Assembly (NCBI GenBank): GCA_030220185.1
Contig: JASPKZ010001596.1
Location: 434,001 to 498,000 of the forward strand
Length of the DNA stretch: 64,000 nt
Source: Diploptera punctata
Taxonomy: Eukaryota; Arthropoda; Insecta; Blattodea; Blaberidae
Direction: 5' to 3'
Shown here: in pieces, positions 1-10,870 of the stretch
Numbering within the stretch: position 1 is the stretch's first letter
Layout: every line of letters starts with the position of its first letter
Translations under genes and position numbers: made by a program
Notes under the pieces: generated by a model
What the model was told of the DNA's origin: nothing
The model's database searches: none
What the model saw: only the letters and a program-made list of their open reading frames with translations

Positions 1-1657
1 AGGCTCAGTCACTGCAAAATAACGGTCAGACCTGTTCAGAATATTAAAAAGGAGGAGCTTTGCTTAATATATGATAATCCTAACGTTGATAATTATTTCG
101 TGAAACACGTCTCTGATTGGTTGTAATACAGAAATCATTGAAACGTGATTGGTCATTGACTCCCATTTGGGGCATGAGTTAAATAGTCATTTTAATTATT
201 GTTCCTAGACTACATACCACCAGGACGAAGAAATGTAGTAAGACCCATAAAAATGGACAGACCAATTCTAACATGCGATCGTAACAGGTCTAATCCTTGA
301 TCCTAATAATGAAGATGAAAATAAATTCACTAATGACATAGAATAAATATCATTATTTAACGGAAAAGTATTAATTGTCCACTTTATTGTAAGATTTATT
401 TGTAAATTTAGCAACATGTTATGGAATGTTGCACACTGTACATGAAATTGAGTAGCCTTGTCTAAAGTAAATCTTGTCATTTCCGTTTGTATGTTATAAA
501 CTGACAAAACAGCTATAAAGTGGGTTGTTACAACCCCTTCTGAGGGTCACATTACAAATTCAAGGCCACAACACTGACCAGGAACTCATACACATTCCCC
601 CATCTCCAGTGTAATTATATTTTCAAGGTTAACACACAATTACTTCAATTTTGGAACATCGTAAATTATGAATTCGGTATACATCTTAACAAGTTACAAC
701 ACAATGCAATAGTTAAGTCATAACTCGATAACTAGGCCTTGGACTTCAGATTTAACATATGAAGATTTAGGCATCTAAAAAACCCTTTCAAAACCGTAAA
801 ATTACACTGGTCAACATGATTTTTGTCTCATGAGTACCAATTGTTGTACTTAATGCAGTTATTTTTATCGTGTTTTCAAATATGTATTCGGAATTTCTCT
901 ATTACCCACAGTTTTTTTTTTAATTTCAATTTCAAGTAATGGATTTAAATAATTATGTTTTAAAAAATGTTTTTTTCGTCCATTTGTCCATTGTAAAATA
1001 AAACCATATGAGCTAACTCAGGAGATTTCAGCTATGGAAAAGAGATATCAAGGGAAATGGAATCCTAATATGCTGGCCGATTATTGTTGGACCATCAAGA
1101 GGGATGCTCCACAGGCGAAATATAGCAGAAAATCGTAATTTCTTACTTTCTAGGTGAGTCCGAAACTTCGAATATTGTGTAGTTAAGAATGTAGAAAATA
1201 TTAAAGTGTTTGAAATTATAAATTGCTGTCTCTCGGAAACCTTGCGTAATGGAGAGAAACCGATATCATATTTGAATTCAGGAGGAAAAATACTATCAGA
1301 ATCACATATTTTTCTTTCTGAGACAAAAACAAATAATTTTTTGTTGCTCAGTGTTATCAATACCATAGTCTTCTTCTTCTTCTTCTACGTCATGGAATTA
1401 GGCCACAGACCTGTTTCTAATTAAGAGACTGTATCCCTCCATCAAGTTATGGGGCGCCTAATATTTCATATTCCTTGTGTCATTTTTCTACATGTTGGAG
1501 TCAGTTAGATCTTGAATTTTGAATTTTATCCATAACAATGTAGATGTTGACTTGGGTTCTTATTTCATTACATTTCTCATCTAACAATGTACAGCCTACT
1601 ACTGAACATAATAATTTCATTTCATCTGGTCTACTGAGAGTCCAATTTTTACAAGCA
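1..1657. other. AT-rich stretch without recognised features
   Basis: I see no gene, tRNA or recognisable element here. The longest reading frames (about 110 codons, minus strand near 1028-1366) have no familiar motif and look like chance frames in AT-rich DNA. The right edge is the target-site duplication of the LINE that follows. Confidence 0.5.
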
Positions 1658-1668
1658 TATGTTAACAT

Positions 1669-2347
1669 AGGTAGTGGAAATGGACAGCTAATTACAAATG
1701 AGGGAAATTTTGAGGAAGTGGTTGAATTCAAAATACCTAGGAACAATAATCACAAATAGAAATTAAACCTAGGCTCAAGTCTGGAAACGCGTGCTATTAT
1801 GTATTACAGGGACTCTTGACATCCCAACTCCTTTCCAAAAAACGTTAAACTGAAAATATATAAAACTGTTATTCTCCAAATTATATTATATGGATGCGAA
1901 AGAGGGACTCTTACTTTGCGGGAAGAAAGGAGATTAGGAGTACTTGAGAATAAAGTTCTTAGGAAAAATTTTGGACCAACAAGAGATGAACAGACAGGCG
2001 AATGGAGAAGACTAACTAACACTGAAATAGGCCTACATGGTCTTTATAGGAATCCAGATATAATAAGAATAGTTAAGTCTTGTAGACTTCGATGGAAAGG
2101 ACGTATGGCACGAATGGGGAATGAAAGACGTGCATGGAAGCTTCTTGGAGGAAAACCAGAGGGAAAACGCCCAGTTGGTAGACAAAGAGTGAGGTGGGAT
2201 AATAACATTAACTAACTATATTTGAGGGAAGTAGATTATACAGGGGATGATTGGAAAGCATTAGCTCGTGGTAGAGATGTTTGGAGAGCTTATGTCCCCG
2301 TGGCCATGAACCTACGGGTTCGATAGTGCCAGTGAGTAAGTATAGCC
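1669..2347 (+). mobile_element. LINE-alpha, 5'-truncated non-LTR retrotransposon copy
   Basis: The 11-bp duplication tatgttaacat flanks it at 1658-1668 and 2348-2358, so both ends are defined. The open frame at 1916-2215 encodes the C-terminal part of a LINE reverse transcriptase protein: an ENKVLRKNFGP segment, RLRWKGRMARMGNE, and a basic GGKPEGKRPVGRQRVRWDN tail. Upstream frames are broken. The 3' end reads gggttcgatagtgccagtgagtaag. In other copies it runs into (GTTA)n, so this family ends in a tetranucleotide repeat, not poly(A). The catalytic RT part is absent. Other copies lie at 3526, 3855, 7566, 10240, 30451, 31110, 32180, 36545, 40687, 41610 and 44826. Confidence 0.85.
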
Positions 2348-2644
2348 TATGTTAACATTGGTACTGCCATAGTTTTATAGAATTTTAATTGTGTAATTTT
2401 TAATGTTTTATTTTTTATAGAGTTATTCTTATTCTTCCGCACATATTATAAAATTTGTTTAATTTTAAGTTTATGTCATTCTTTTGGCAGTAGGTCTAAG
2501 ATGCGTTAAACCCTAAGTAGTTGAAATTATTTACTTGTGCTATTAATTTGTTATTGATCATAGTCTATTCACAAATTTAGGCCATTTGTTGACCTATTTC
2601 GGCCTCAATAAAAAAATATCCAGAAGTCTTTTGACTGGACGTCG

Positions 2645-2975
2645 TGGTCTTCTTCTTCTTCTTCTTACAGGTTAATAGCTTAACATCTGTTTGAATATCC
2701 TGTAATCCACCATTCGATGAACGTGTCGTATCCTCTAAAAGTTCCATGTGTAAAGTGTGTATCCAGCAGTCCGAAGATATCTCATTTCGGCAGATGTATC
2801 TGTAAATACATCTTTCAGTTTCAATGTCCATACTTCGCTGCCATACAATAGACTTGGAAGCGCCAATGTTTTATTCGCTTTTAATCCTGAATGTTTTTGG
2901 ACTGTGCCTATGTGGGTTTTAAGCTCTGAATGTGACGAATATGATACCACCGATCACAGTGAATTGGAGTTATTC
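2645..2975 (-). mobile_element. LINE-gamma fragment (RT C-terminal region)
   Basis: The minus-strand frame at 2735-2950 contains ALPSLLYGSEVWTLK followed by AEMRYLRTAGYT. This is the arrangement seen just after the RT domain of many arthropod LINEs (LYGSEVWTL, then an EMR-LR-GYT block). The frame is not intact on either side and no ends were found. The fragment at 30736-31050 belongs to the same type. Confidence 0.7.
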
Positions 2976-3190
2976 CCAAAGCGAGAAAAAATTAAAGACT
3001 GAACATATCATATATGGTACCTAGGGATGCAAGAGGGTAGAATATCCAATAATAACACAGTTATGCATGATATGATTTCCTGAACTCCCAAACATCTAAA
3101 TAAACTAGCATAAGATATTGAGTTTCGCCAAATTAAAAGTTAAACTTTGTAATTGCAACTTTAGAATTAAAGGTAGTTAGCAAATAAATG

Positions 3191-3514
3191 TCCCGCGCCG
3201 TAGCCGAGTGGTTAAGGGAGGAAGCCTTGGCGCATTGCTACGGGACTTGCGCTGGTTCGATTCCCCATGGGGGAAGACATTTTCTCATGGTATTTCGGCC
3301 AGTATGGGACCGGTGCCCACCCAGCATCGTGAGGCTCCAGGTTGAAAAAAAATAGCTATAACGGCTGGGAACTCGACATGCTACCACATGTCACCTCTAC
3401 ATTGGCCAATGATCATGTACCTCTGTGGTTAATACATGTGGATGTGAGGTCAGCAGCCGGATGGTAGGCTAAGGGCCTTCTAGACCTGTCACGCCAGGAG
3501 AGAGAGAGAGAGAA
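3191..3514 (+). mobile_element. SINE-A copy 1, tRNA-headed SINE
   Basis: The 10-bp duplication caaataaatg at 3181-3190 and 3515-3524 flanks the element. The head is tRNA-like: tcccgcgccgtagccgagtgg resembles a pol III A box and ggttcgattcc a B box. The body continues ctcatggtatttcggccagtatggg and ends ccttctagacctgtcacgcc plus a short GA run. It is non-coding and needs LINE machinery in trans. All full-length SINE-A copies here start GTCCCGCGC or TCCCGCGC and run 324-347 bp. Confidence 0.9.
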
Positions 3515-3645
3515 CAAATAAATGAATCACTAGCATTATCGAACCCGTAGGTTCATGGTCGCGCGGACATTAACTCTCCATACATCCCCATCCTGAGCTA
3601 ACGTTTTCCAATCATTCCCTGTAAAATTGACTTCCCTCAAATCAT

Positions 3646-4435
3646 AAAACTAAACTAAACTACAAACTCCACAGTGCGTCAGGCCTAGAAGGCCCTTAAC
3701 CTACTATCCGGCTGCTAGCCTCACATCCACACGTGCTAATCACAGAAGTAGGCTAGATAATCATCCACCCAATATAAGGTGACATGTGGTCAGCATATTT
3801 TGTCCCACAGCCTTTATATCCGGGTTTCTCAACCTGGAGCCGCTACTTATTGTACTTACTCACTGGCACTATCGAACCCTTAGGTTCATGGCCGCACGGA
3901 CATAAGCTATCCATACATCCCTATCCTGAGCTAATGCTTTCCAATCATTCCCTGTATAATCTACTTCCCTCAAATCGTAGTTAATGTTATTCTCCCAGCT
4001 CGTTCTTGGTCTACTAACTGGGCGTTTTCCATCTGGTTTTCCTACGAGAAGTCTCTATGCACGTCTTTCATTCCCCATTAGTGCCACATATCCTGCCCAT
4101 CGCAGTCTACGAGACTTAACTGTTCTTATTATATCTGGCTTCCTATAAGGAGCACGTAGTTCACTGTTATGTAGTCTTCTCCAGTCACTTGTCTGTTCAC
4201 CTCTCTTTGGTACAAAAATTTTCCTAAGAACTTTATTCTCAAATACTCGTAATCTCCCTTCCTCGCTTAATTATTGTAGCTACCCAAATTCCTCACGATG
4301 CTGGGTGGGCACTGATTGCATACTAATTGAAATTCCACGAGAAAATGTCTTCCTCCATGGAGACCCGATCTAGCGCAAGTCCTGTAGCTCTGCGCCAAGG
4401 CATCTTGCCTTAACCACTCGGCTACTGCGCGGGAC
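3646..4435 (-). mobile_element. SINE-A copy 2, itself split by a LINE
   Basis: A minus-strand SINE-A inserted in the outer LINE-alpha with a 13-bp duplication. Its tail half is 3646-3854 and its tRNA-like head half about 4271-4435, ending gcgcggga. The split falls in the conserved ctacttattgtagctaccc segment. The 8-bp ttattgta occurs on both sides of the inner LINE. Confidence 0.88.
3855..4270 (-). mobile_element. Inner LINE-alpha, nested in SINE-A
   Basis: A 416-bp, 5'-truncated LINE-alpha on the minus strand. Its 3' end is cttactcactggcactatcgaaccc at the left edge. It is flanked by the duplication ttattgta at 3847-3854 and 4271-4278. It encodes the same GKPEGK-like basic C-terminal tail as the other copies, with breaks. 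It is the youngest of the three nested insertions. Confidence 0.85.
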
Positions 4436-4986
4436 TCCCTCAAATCATGGTTAATATTATTCTCCCACCTCATTCTTGTCCTCCCTACTAGACGCTTAAC
4501 CTGTTTTTCTTCCTCTGGCTTTCCTACAAGGAGTTTTCATGTCCCTCTTCCATTTCCCTGCACATCGCAGATAGATAAATAAATAAATAACGATATAGTT
4601 GATAGTCACAAATTTTCTGCTGACTTCAAAAAATCATTTAATAATTTACGGTTGAAATGTATACCGAGAGTGACCAGGGATCGATCCTGAATATTTTACA
4701 TATTCAGTCTATATCTGGAATCTAGTCAGACTAACGGTAAATTCGGTTGAAGCGTAGAGTAGCTAATTAGGTAATTCCTGTGCCACTGTCTCCAAATGTG
4801 CACGACTCCTATATTTTTTACCGAACGACTCGTGATCGTAATTCAATGTTCCGGGTTGATTCATTTTAATAGGGTTTTAAAACGTCGTGCTGGGACATTA
4901 AAAACAACCTCATAAAACAATGGATTCCGAAAATTGGACCAACATCCTCTTTCACATAATTTGTAATCAGTGGTGGGCAAATAGAA

Positions 4987-4987
<1 letters not shown>

Positions 4988-5066
<79 letters not shown>
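4988..5066. repeat. (AAT)n microsatellite
   Basis: About 26 perfect AAT/TAA units. Trinucleotide runs of this type recur in the window and often abut LINE 3' ends, so some probably derive from LINE tails. Confidence 0.95.
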
Positions 5067-5255
5067 TACTTTTACTTCAGTAGAGGCTGACTAAGGTTGA
5101 GAAAACCAGTTATAACTACTGGAGACCTGACATGCTGACCAAATTTCATCCCTATACTGGCTGGATGATCGACCAATAATTCGGAGTATAATGACATATG
5201 ATGCAGAAACATTGGAATTAAAATCTAGAACAATAAGTAAATTTTATTTTATTTT

Positions 5256-5788
5256 TAAATTTGAAGAGAAAAATATATGTCTAAATCGGGATTTGAACCC
5301 AGTATCTATGGTTCTGTACACCAGTGCTTCAACGATTTAAGCTACTTTAATTCCATGGCGGGACAGGTCTAGAAGGCCCTTAGCCTACCATCCGGCTGCT
5401 GGCCTCACATCCACATGCGTCAATTCCAGAGGTAGATGATCATCTAGCCAGTGTAGGGGTGACATGTGGTCAGATGTCGAGTCCCCCAGCCGTTATAGCT
5501 GGTTTTCTCGACCTGGAACCGCTACTTGTTGTAGCTGCCCAAATGCCCCACGATGCTGGTTTGGGCACCGGTCCCATATTGGCCGAAATACCATAAGAAA
5601 ATTTCTTCCCCCATGGAAACTCGAACCAGCGCAAGTCCCGTAGCTCTGCACCAAGGCTTCCTGCCTTAACCACTCGACTGCGGCGCGGGACTTTAAGCTA
5701 TTAGGCATCGTTAAAGCACTGGTGTACATAACCAAAGATACTGGGTTCAAATCCCGATTTAGCCATATATTTTTTTCTTCAAATGTAA
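5256..5788. repeat. Foldback with tRNA-like arms, split by SINE-A
   Basis: The left arm (about 5256-5335) and right arm (about 5701-5788) are inverted copies of one another. Each contains a tRNA-like stretch: gggttcaaatcccgattta as T-arm and acceptor, and a GTACAGA anticodon-like loop in the left arm read on the minus strand. The A/T-rich flank (ttgaag, then A/T runs, then atatat) is also mirrored. Without the SINE, the arms would be separated by only a short loop. It may be a tRNA-like pair brought together by an inverted-duplication event. Confidence 0.6.
5345..5691 (-). mobile_element. SINE-A copy 3
   Basis: A full-length minus-strand SINE-A with the 9-bp duplication tttaagcta at 5336-5344 and 5692-5700. 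The tRNA-like head (gggac at the right edge, ctcgactgcggcgcggga) and the tail (ggacaggtctagaaggccc at the left) are both present. It interrupts the tRNA-like foldback. Confidence 0.9.
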
Positions 5789-5817
5789 TTTGTAATTGAG
5801 TGAGAAGTGATAAATTT

Positions 5818-7164
5818 CATCATCAACAACAACAAGAATTAAGCCTAATGGCCTGTTCCGATCTCATTATAGGTCGAATTGGTCCTTCCATCTCTTCAAT
5901 GGTCTTCCCAACATTCTTCTCCATTTTGGTTTATAATTATACATTCTTCTTGGTATGCGCTGTTCATTCATTCGTAGTATGCGCTGTTCATTCATTCGTA
6001 ATATGTGCTCAAGATAAGCATTTTGATAATATTTTATTCTTTCACAGAGATTAAATATATTAAGTTCTGTTCTTATATCTTTGTTTTTCTTTTTATCGGT
6101 CCTTTGGTATCCTGCTATTGCTCTGAACATCTTCATTTCAGCAGCCTCTTTTTGTTTACTATCTGTCTTTGTTAATGTCCAGGTTTCACATCCATAGATA
6201 AGAGATGGAACTGCCAATACTTTGTAAAACTTCAAAATAGTTTATTTTCTAGTCTTATTCAATAAAGTGCGTTTAATTGTGCCACATAGATAATTGAATC
6301 GTTGTATTTTAGTGTGTTTATCTACATTTCTGTCATTGCCTAAATGACATCCCAAATAATTAAAATTCTGAACTTGGTCTATAATTACATTGTTTATCAT
6401 TATTTTTGTTCTTATTGCACATTTTCCTTTCAGAGCTAATATTTTTGTTTTAGATGTAGATATTCTTAAATTGTATTTTAGAGAGATATTATTTAAAGTA
6501 TAAAGGAATTGTTGTAAAGCATTTTCTAATGCTGTCATTATTACTTGATCGTCTGCAAAAAGCAGAGTTGTCAATACACTATTTATATTAATTTGTACTT
6601 GCCATTCATTTATGACATAGTCTAAGTATAAATTAAATAATACTGGTGACAATGGACACCCTTGTTTTACTCCCTGGTTTATTTCTATGTTTTGTTTACT
6701 AATTTTATCTCCGCAGTATATTTTAAAATTTGTTTCAATATATAAACTCTGAATGGCTCTTATAAGGTTTTGAGTAATTCCTTTCATTTCTAGTATGTTC
6801 CATAATTTATTTCTACTTACACTATCAAATGATTTAGTATAATCAACAAAAGCTATATACGTGGGTAAATTAAATTATTTTCTTTTTTCTATCAATTGGA
6901 CCATTGTAAAAACGCAATCTATAGTTGACCTACCCTTTATAAATCCATTCTGTTCCTCACGTAATATTGTTTCAGCTATTTTATTTATTCTATATGATAA
7001 ACTTTTTGCATATAACTTATAAGCTGAATTTAATAAACTTAATCCTCTATAATTTGTACATTCTCTTCTGTTTCCTTTTTAAAATATCGGAACAGTTATT
7101 GCGTCCTTCCATTCATCCGGAACAGAACCCGTTTTCCAGCAAAGGTTTATAAATTCAAGAAACT
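5818..7164 (-). mobile_element. LINE-delta, 5'-truncated, with most of an RT domain
   Basis: The 12-bp duplication agtgataaattt (5806-5817 and 7165-7176) defines a 1347-bp minus-strand insertion. Translating from the right edge gives, in broken frames: a CTNYRGLSLLNSAYK block (RT motif 1-2 region), EEQNGFIKGRST, QGVKQGCPLSPVLFNLYLD, and LLFADDQVIM (the catalytic DD motif). Then comes NYLGCHLG, SLIYGCETWTL and a basic tail. The 3' end is a (CAT/CAA)-rich run at 5818-5835. No endonuclease domain is present, so the copy cannot move by itself. Confidence 0.9.
5867..6787 (-). pseudogene. LINE-delta reverse transcriptase, broken
   Basis: Two minus-strand frames, 6242-6787 (181 codons) and 5867-6235 (122 codons), are separated by a stop and frame change. 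The first spans RT motifs from QGVKQGCPLSP to the FADDQ active site and the NYLGCHLG block. The second starts at VLAVPSLIYGCETWTLTK and runs to the basic end RPLKRWKDQ. Within the second frame a nine-residue unit, LRMNEQRIL/P, is duplicated in tandem by a 27-bp repeat near 5944-6000. The remnant is recent enough to read easily but is not functional. Confidence 0.85.
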
Positions 7165-7274
7165 AGTGATAAATTTAATATTAAATATCAAATTTAATTT
7201 TGCAGAAATAGATTTTTGGAGGCGTTCAGCTGGAATTTCTAGAAAACATAAAATAAGAAACAGTGTAATTAAAC

Positions 7275-7555
7275 AAAGTATGAATGTTCAAACTTCAATT
7301 GTGGATTTGATATAAAACAAAGGAAAGAGTTTCCATGAGGGAATGATTCCCAAGAAGAACAGTAGAATGGGTGCCACTTGGTAGAAGAATAAGAGGACGG
7401 CCAAAAATAACGTGGATTGATCACGATGTTTGGAGCAGCATGAGGGAAAAGGATTGGACGATGAAGATTGGAATGACATAGAGATGTGGAGGAGAATGAC
7501 AGTAGATTAATTGGGAGCAGGAAGATATCAAATGGTGCGAAGCCTGCTAAATAAA
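7275..7555 (+). mobile_element. LINE C-terminal fragment
   Basis: In the plus sense, the region near 7350-7480 reads RRTVEWVPLGRRIRGRPKITWIDH followed by REKDW, the basic GRP-K-TW tail found at the C-terminus of many arthropod LINE proteins. Frames are interrupted and no ends were found. The familiar tail is the only basis for the call. Confidence 0.6.
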
Positions 7556-7565
7556 TATATAAATA

Positions 7566-7820
7566 ATATTTAAGTAACTCTCTGGCACTATCGAATCCAG
7601 AGGTTTCCATGTCAGCGCAAACATAAGCTCTCCATACATCCTTATCCTAAGCTAATGTTTTCCGACCATCCCCTGTGTAATTCACTTCCCTCAAATCATG
7701 GTTAGTGTTATCCTCCCACCTCGTTCTTGGCCTACCTACTAGGCACTTTTCCTCTGATTTCGTTTCCATGCCTCATTTCCATTCCCCATTCCTATCACAC
7801 GTCTTGCCCATCACAATGTA
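7566..7820 (-). mobile_element. LINE-alpha 3' fragment
   Basis: The minus-strand LINE-alpha 3' end (aactctctggcactatcgaatcc at the left) continues into the C-terminal coding segment. It is more diverged than the copies at 1669 or 44826. The 5' side fades out near 7820. Confidence 0.75.
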
Positions 7821-7834
7821 TGTATCTATATACC

Positions 7835-8212
7835 CCATACGTTCCACGTAGGGACACTGGAGCTCCCTAGCGTGAATTTTTAACCAAGTTAATTTACCTG
7901 CGATGGTCAACGAGTGGCATGTGGTTAGCACATCGCCTTAATGAGACATCTAGTAAGTATCTAAGGTATTAATTGGATGGAAGAAGGCCAGTTAAATTTT
8001 GCACAGAAGCCTTTTAATTAAGGCTTGCGTTTCTTTTACGATCCTGAAAATCTTCATACTCGGGACCTACGGATTAAAGTCCCACCCGGAGGACTTGTAC
8101 CTTGAATTTTTTTACCCTAAAAATCCATAGACCCCGTCTGGGTGTGAACCCGCGACTCTCGAGTCTAGAGGCAAAGGACTTAACCGACCGACATTGCAGT
8201 GTACGAGACAAC
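7835..8212 (-). mobile_element. SINE-E copy 1
   Basis: A minus-strand, tRNA-headed element. The head lies at 8140-8212 (tgtgaacccgcgactctcgagtctagaggcaaaggacttaaccgaccg is its reverse), with a B-box-like cgcgggttcacaccc. The body shares caagtcctccggg with SINE-E copies near 29800 and 18066. Length is about 380 bp. No duplication was confirmed. Confidence 0.6.
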
Positions 8213-8216
8213 AATA

Positions 8217-8482
8217 ACAATAATAATAATAATAATAATAATTTTATTTATATACAGATTTTCAATGTTTACACATCTTACTGTGTGCCTAAAGTTTTAT
8301 TTTCATTCTCCACTCATCCCTAATCATCTACTCCTCCAGTCCTCTTGTTCTCATTCCAGTTATTTCTTGGATCCACGAGTTTCTGTCTTCCTTTCTTTCT
8401 TCTTCCAGGTGGACACATTCCAATGTTTTTCTGGATAACCTTTCTTCTTCCATTTGTCGTACATGCCCATGCAAATAACAAC

Positions 8483-8541
<59 letters not shown>
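8217..8541 (-). mobile_element. LINE-beta 3' end bracketed by (AAT)n
   Basis: The unique part, 8242-8478, read on the minus strand gives GHVRQMEEERLSRKTLE and a K/R-rich tail, then a short 3' UTR containing gtgtaaacattgaaaatctg. (AAT)n runs cap both sides (8217-8241 and 8481-8541). The left run is the natural LINE tail; the right run marks the truncation or a later expansion. The related 3' end on the opposite strand is at 9013-9127. Confidence 0.7.
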
Positions 8542-8543
<2 letters not shown>

Positions 8544-8880
8544 TATCGAGATAGCGTGCTGCCTTGTCACGCAGCGGACCCGGGTTCGATCCCCGGTCGG
8601 GGCAGTTTTTCTGGGTGAGGTTTTTATCGGGGTTTTTCCTCGCCTGTAAGACAAATGTCAGGAAAACATCAAGGCCCAAACGGTCCCCGAAATCATATGG
8701 CCATCATCGTAATCATCATCCTTATCATTATCATCATCATCATCATCACCACCATCCTTCACCGGTGTGGAAAGCAACGGGAAGCTACCACACCTATAAT
8801 TCCCTTGTAAAGCTGCAAGCATTAGCATGAAAATGCTATGATTGCAGTGAAAGACCTGCCTTCGGGCGGAATTACTATGG
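8542..8880 (+). mobile_element. SINE-B copy 1
   Basis: A tRNA-headed SINE: cgagatagcgtgctgcc then gcagcggacccgggttcgatccccgg as head and B box. The body is ctgtaagacaaatgtcagg, a (ATC)-rich run, ccggtgtggaaagcaacggg, and the end tgaaagacctgccttcgggcggaat. The same order of blocks recurs at 18706, 27772, 33790 and 36011. It sits between two trinucleotide repeats. Confidence 0.88.
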
Positions 8881-8885
8881 ATGGA

Positions 8886-8930
8886 TTATTATTATTATTA
8901 TTATTATTAGTAGTAGTAGTAGTAGTAGTA

Positions 8931-9012
<82 letters not shown>
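8886..9012. repeat. Compound (TTA)n-(AGT)n-(TTA)n microsatellite
   Basis: TTA units, an internal block of seven AGT units, then a long uninterrupted TTA run. It directly joins a SINE-B end on the left and a LINE-beta 3' fragment on the right. Confidence 0.95.
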
Positions 9013-9127
9013 GACTGGGAGGACATGGAGTGGATGGATAGAGACGAGTGGAGAAGAAAAGTAAAACTTTAGGCATAGAAAAATGTGTAAACATTAAAAA
9101 TCTGTATATAAATAAAAAAATATTATC
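9013..9127 (+). mobile_element. LINE-beta 3' end fragment
   Basis: The plus strand reads WEDMEWMDRDEWRRK, the end of the LINE-beta protein, then a 3' UTR with gtgtaaacattaaaaatctg and an ATT/ATC tail. It is heavily 5'-truncated and begins directly at the trinucleotide run. Confidence 0.65.
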
Positions 9128-9129
9128 AT

Positions 9130-9220
9130 CATCATCAGTTATATACTTGTGTTTTGTTTTGACGCCACTGTAAAAACAGATGTGACCCTGATAGTTTCTG
9201 CTGAAATTAATTTGATTGTT
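9130..9220. repeat. Short dispersed repeat, also at about 43500-43590
   Basis: The segment atatacttgtgttttgttttgacgccactgtaaaaacagatgtgaccctgata has a close match near 43513-43570 (minor base changes). Both copies follow ATT/ATC-rich sequence. Probably part of an unidentified element's 3' region. Confidence 0.55.
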
Positions 9221-9491
9221 TGGCTTTGAATGTTTCTAGGAAAGTTGCAAAAGGAGCCGCGTTGACAGACAGGTAGGCAGACATACAAAACACGGGATGG
9301 ACCTCTTCTAAGAAGAATGTGGTTTTCAAGAAAGCGGAAATGCATTCAGCTTTGTTTGCAGACATAATGTAAACAAAAGAAAATCTATCTGGACCATTAG
9401 CTCTCACTTGTTTCTGCCATGGGAACATTTCAAACCTAAAAATATTTTTTTCTTAAACGTAAAAAACTACATTATTACAGCGTTTAGCGAC

Positions 9492-9790
9492 TAGCCTCAT
9501 GGTCTTATGGTCAGAGCTTCTGACTACATTCGTGAGGTCACAGGTTCGGTTCTCAGTCACAAAAAAGGCAATTTTTCCCTAAAGGGAATTATTCCTTTAG
9601 TTGTCCATGGTCTGCAATTTAGATTAAGTTTACATTTAAGGACTCTCCTGGCCCTTCATTATAATTTATCATATATCATAACATCGGGGTAACGTAACTC
9701 CGCCTTCCAGATATCCCAATCTCAGAAAGGGTTACAATTCCACAAATGCCAGGACAGAAAGCAAGAAATGTTGTAAAGACAACCTTGTGG
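9492..9790 (+). mobile_element. SINE-D copy 1
   Basis: A tRNA-like head (agcctcatggtcttatggtc as A-box region and aggttcggttctcag as B-box region) is followed by a body with gggaattattcctttagttg and, near the end, gtaactccgccttccagata. The reverse complement of the latter part occurs at 33630-33722. No duplication was confirmed. Confidence 0.6.
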
Positions 9791-9837
9791 CATTGGACAA
9801 AAGAAAAATATTGTAATGGTTGGATAATATACAGAGG

Positions 9838-10235
9838 GTCCATAGCTATAATCTGGGGAGTCTCGCTGCCTCGTATGCAGCGCCTGGGTTCGATCCCCTG
9901 TCGGGACATGTTTCCTAGGTGATAATTTTTTTCAGAGTTTTTCCCCACCTGTAAGATAAATGTCAGGAAACTTTAAGCCTCAAACATTATCTTACCATCA
10001 ACATTAGCATGAATGTGTGTGTGGATGATACGTTTCTTCTTAAAGTTGGTGATGTCTCGGAAATGGCCCTGGCATTGAGCAGATCACTTATTCTCGGAAA
10101 CTTTCTTATTCAGGGAGGTCCTCCATGTCCTTGTGTGGTCAAAGAAGTATATGTGTGACCCACAGTTTAAAATCCCTCTCCCGACAGGTCGTAAAAATAT
10201 TTGTAAGATGAAAGGTTAAACTGAAGAAAGATTAA
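9838..10235 (+). mobile_element. SINE-C copy 1
   Basis: Head gtctcgctgcctcgtatgcagcgcctgggttcgatcccctg with a clear B box, then a body sharing aagataaatgtcaggaaactttaagcc with SINE-B but with a different 3' half (ggaggtcctccatgtccttgtgtg, then ccctctcccgacaggtcg). A second copy is at 19126-19462. Confidence 0.65.
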
Positions 10236-10239
10236 TGAA

Positions 10240-10432
10240 GAAGATAATATACAGGAGATGATTGGAAAACGTTAACTCAGGATAGGGATGTATGGAGATC
10301 TTACGTCAGCGCGGCTATGACCATCATCCTCTCAGATGATCGCCTACCTCTGTTATTAATGCATGTGGATGTGAGGCCAGTAGCCGGCTGGAAGACCAAC
10401 GGCCTTCTAAGCCTGTCTCTCCACGGGGGAAA
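10240..10432 (+). mobile_element. LINE-alpha scrap joined to a SINE-A tail
   Basis: 10240-10325 matches the end of LINE-alpha (tatacaggagatgattggaaaacg ... gatgtatggaga). It stops before the usual 3' terminus and passes directly into the second half of SINE-A (10326-10432, gatgatcgcctacctctg ... ggccttctaagcctgtc). Both are partial, so the junction is a rearrangement or an old nested insertion. Confidence 0.65.
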
Positions 10433-10699
10433 AAAATGTTCCTATACTGTCAACAGGTCATTTTAAGCTGCTAAATACCGATGTAGTTGTACATTGTAAA
10501 TGTCTGTTACTAAATTAGTTTCTGACAAAGAGTTTCGTGCGAGAAAACAGTTTGTGAATCAGTGGTACAGCTACTAATAGCTACCTTTTTCACAATTATT
10601 CTAAATATCTACCTCACTTGGAAGCGGATTTCCATGACCTAAAAAAATTTAAATATACAAACATTTGTGATTTAAAAATTTTCAAATATTACCCAAAAT

Positions 10700-10701
<2 letters not shown>

Positions 10702-10778
<77 letters not shown>
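10702..10778. repeat. (CT)n microsatellite
   Basis: About 38 uninterrupted CT units. It makes a poly-Ser/Leu frame that is not a gene. Confidence 0.97.
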
Positions 10779-10784
<6 letters not shown>

Positions 10785-10870
10785 CGTTACTTTAACTCAC
10801 AGACACGAATGATCATATCAGCAACATGTAAGCAATTCTGAGACCCGAGAGAACTTACATTTTTTTAATG

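Larger units (their letters stand above)
3526..4571 (-). mobile_element. Outer LINE-alpha 3' fragment, split by SINE-A
   Basis: The two halves of one LINE-alpha 3' end lie at 3526-3645 and 4436-4571. They join at the 13-bp duplication tccctcaaatcat (3633-3645 and 4436-4448). The left part carries the LINE 3' terminus (cactagcattatcgaacccgtaggttcatgg, minus sense). The right part carries the basic C-terminal coding tail. This is the oldest layer of a three-element nest. Confidence 0.85.

Noticed and set aside
8320..8830. Overlapping frames with poly-Leu, poly-Tyr, poly-Asn and His-rich runs
   Set aside because: They come from the (AAT)n array and SINE-B on either strand.
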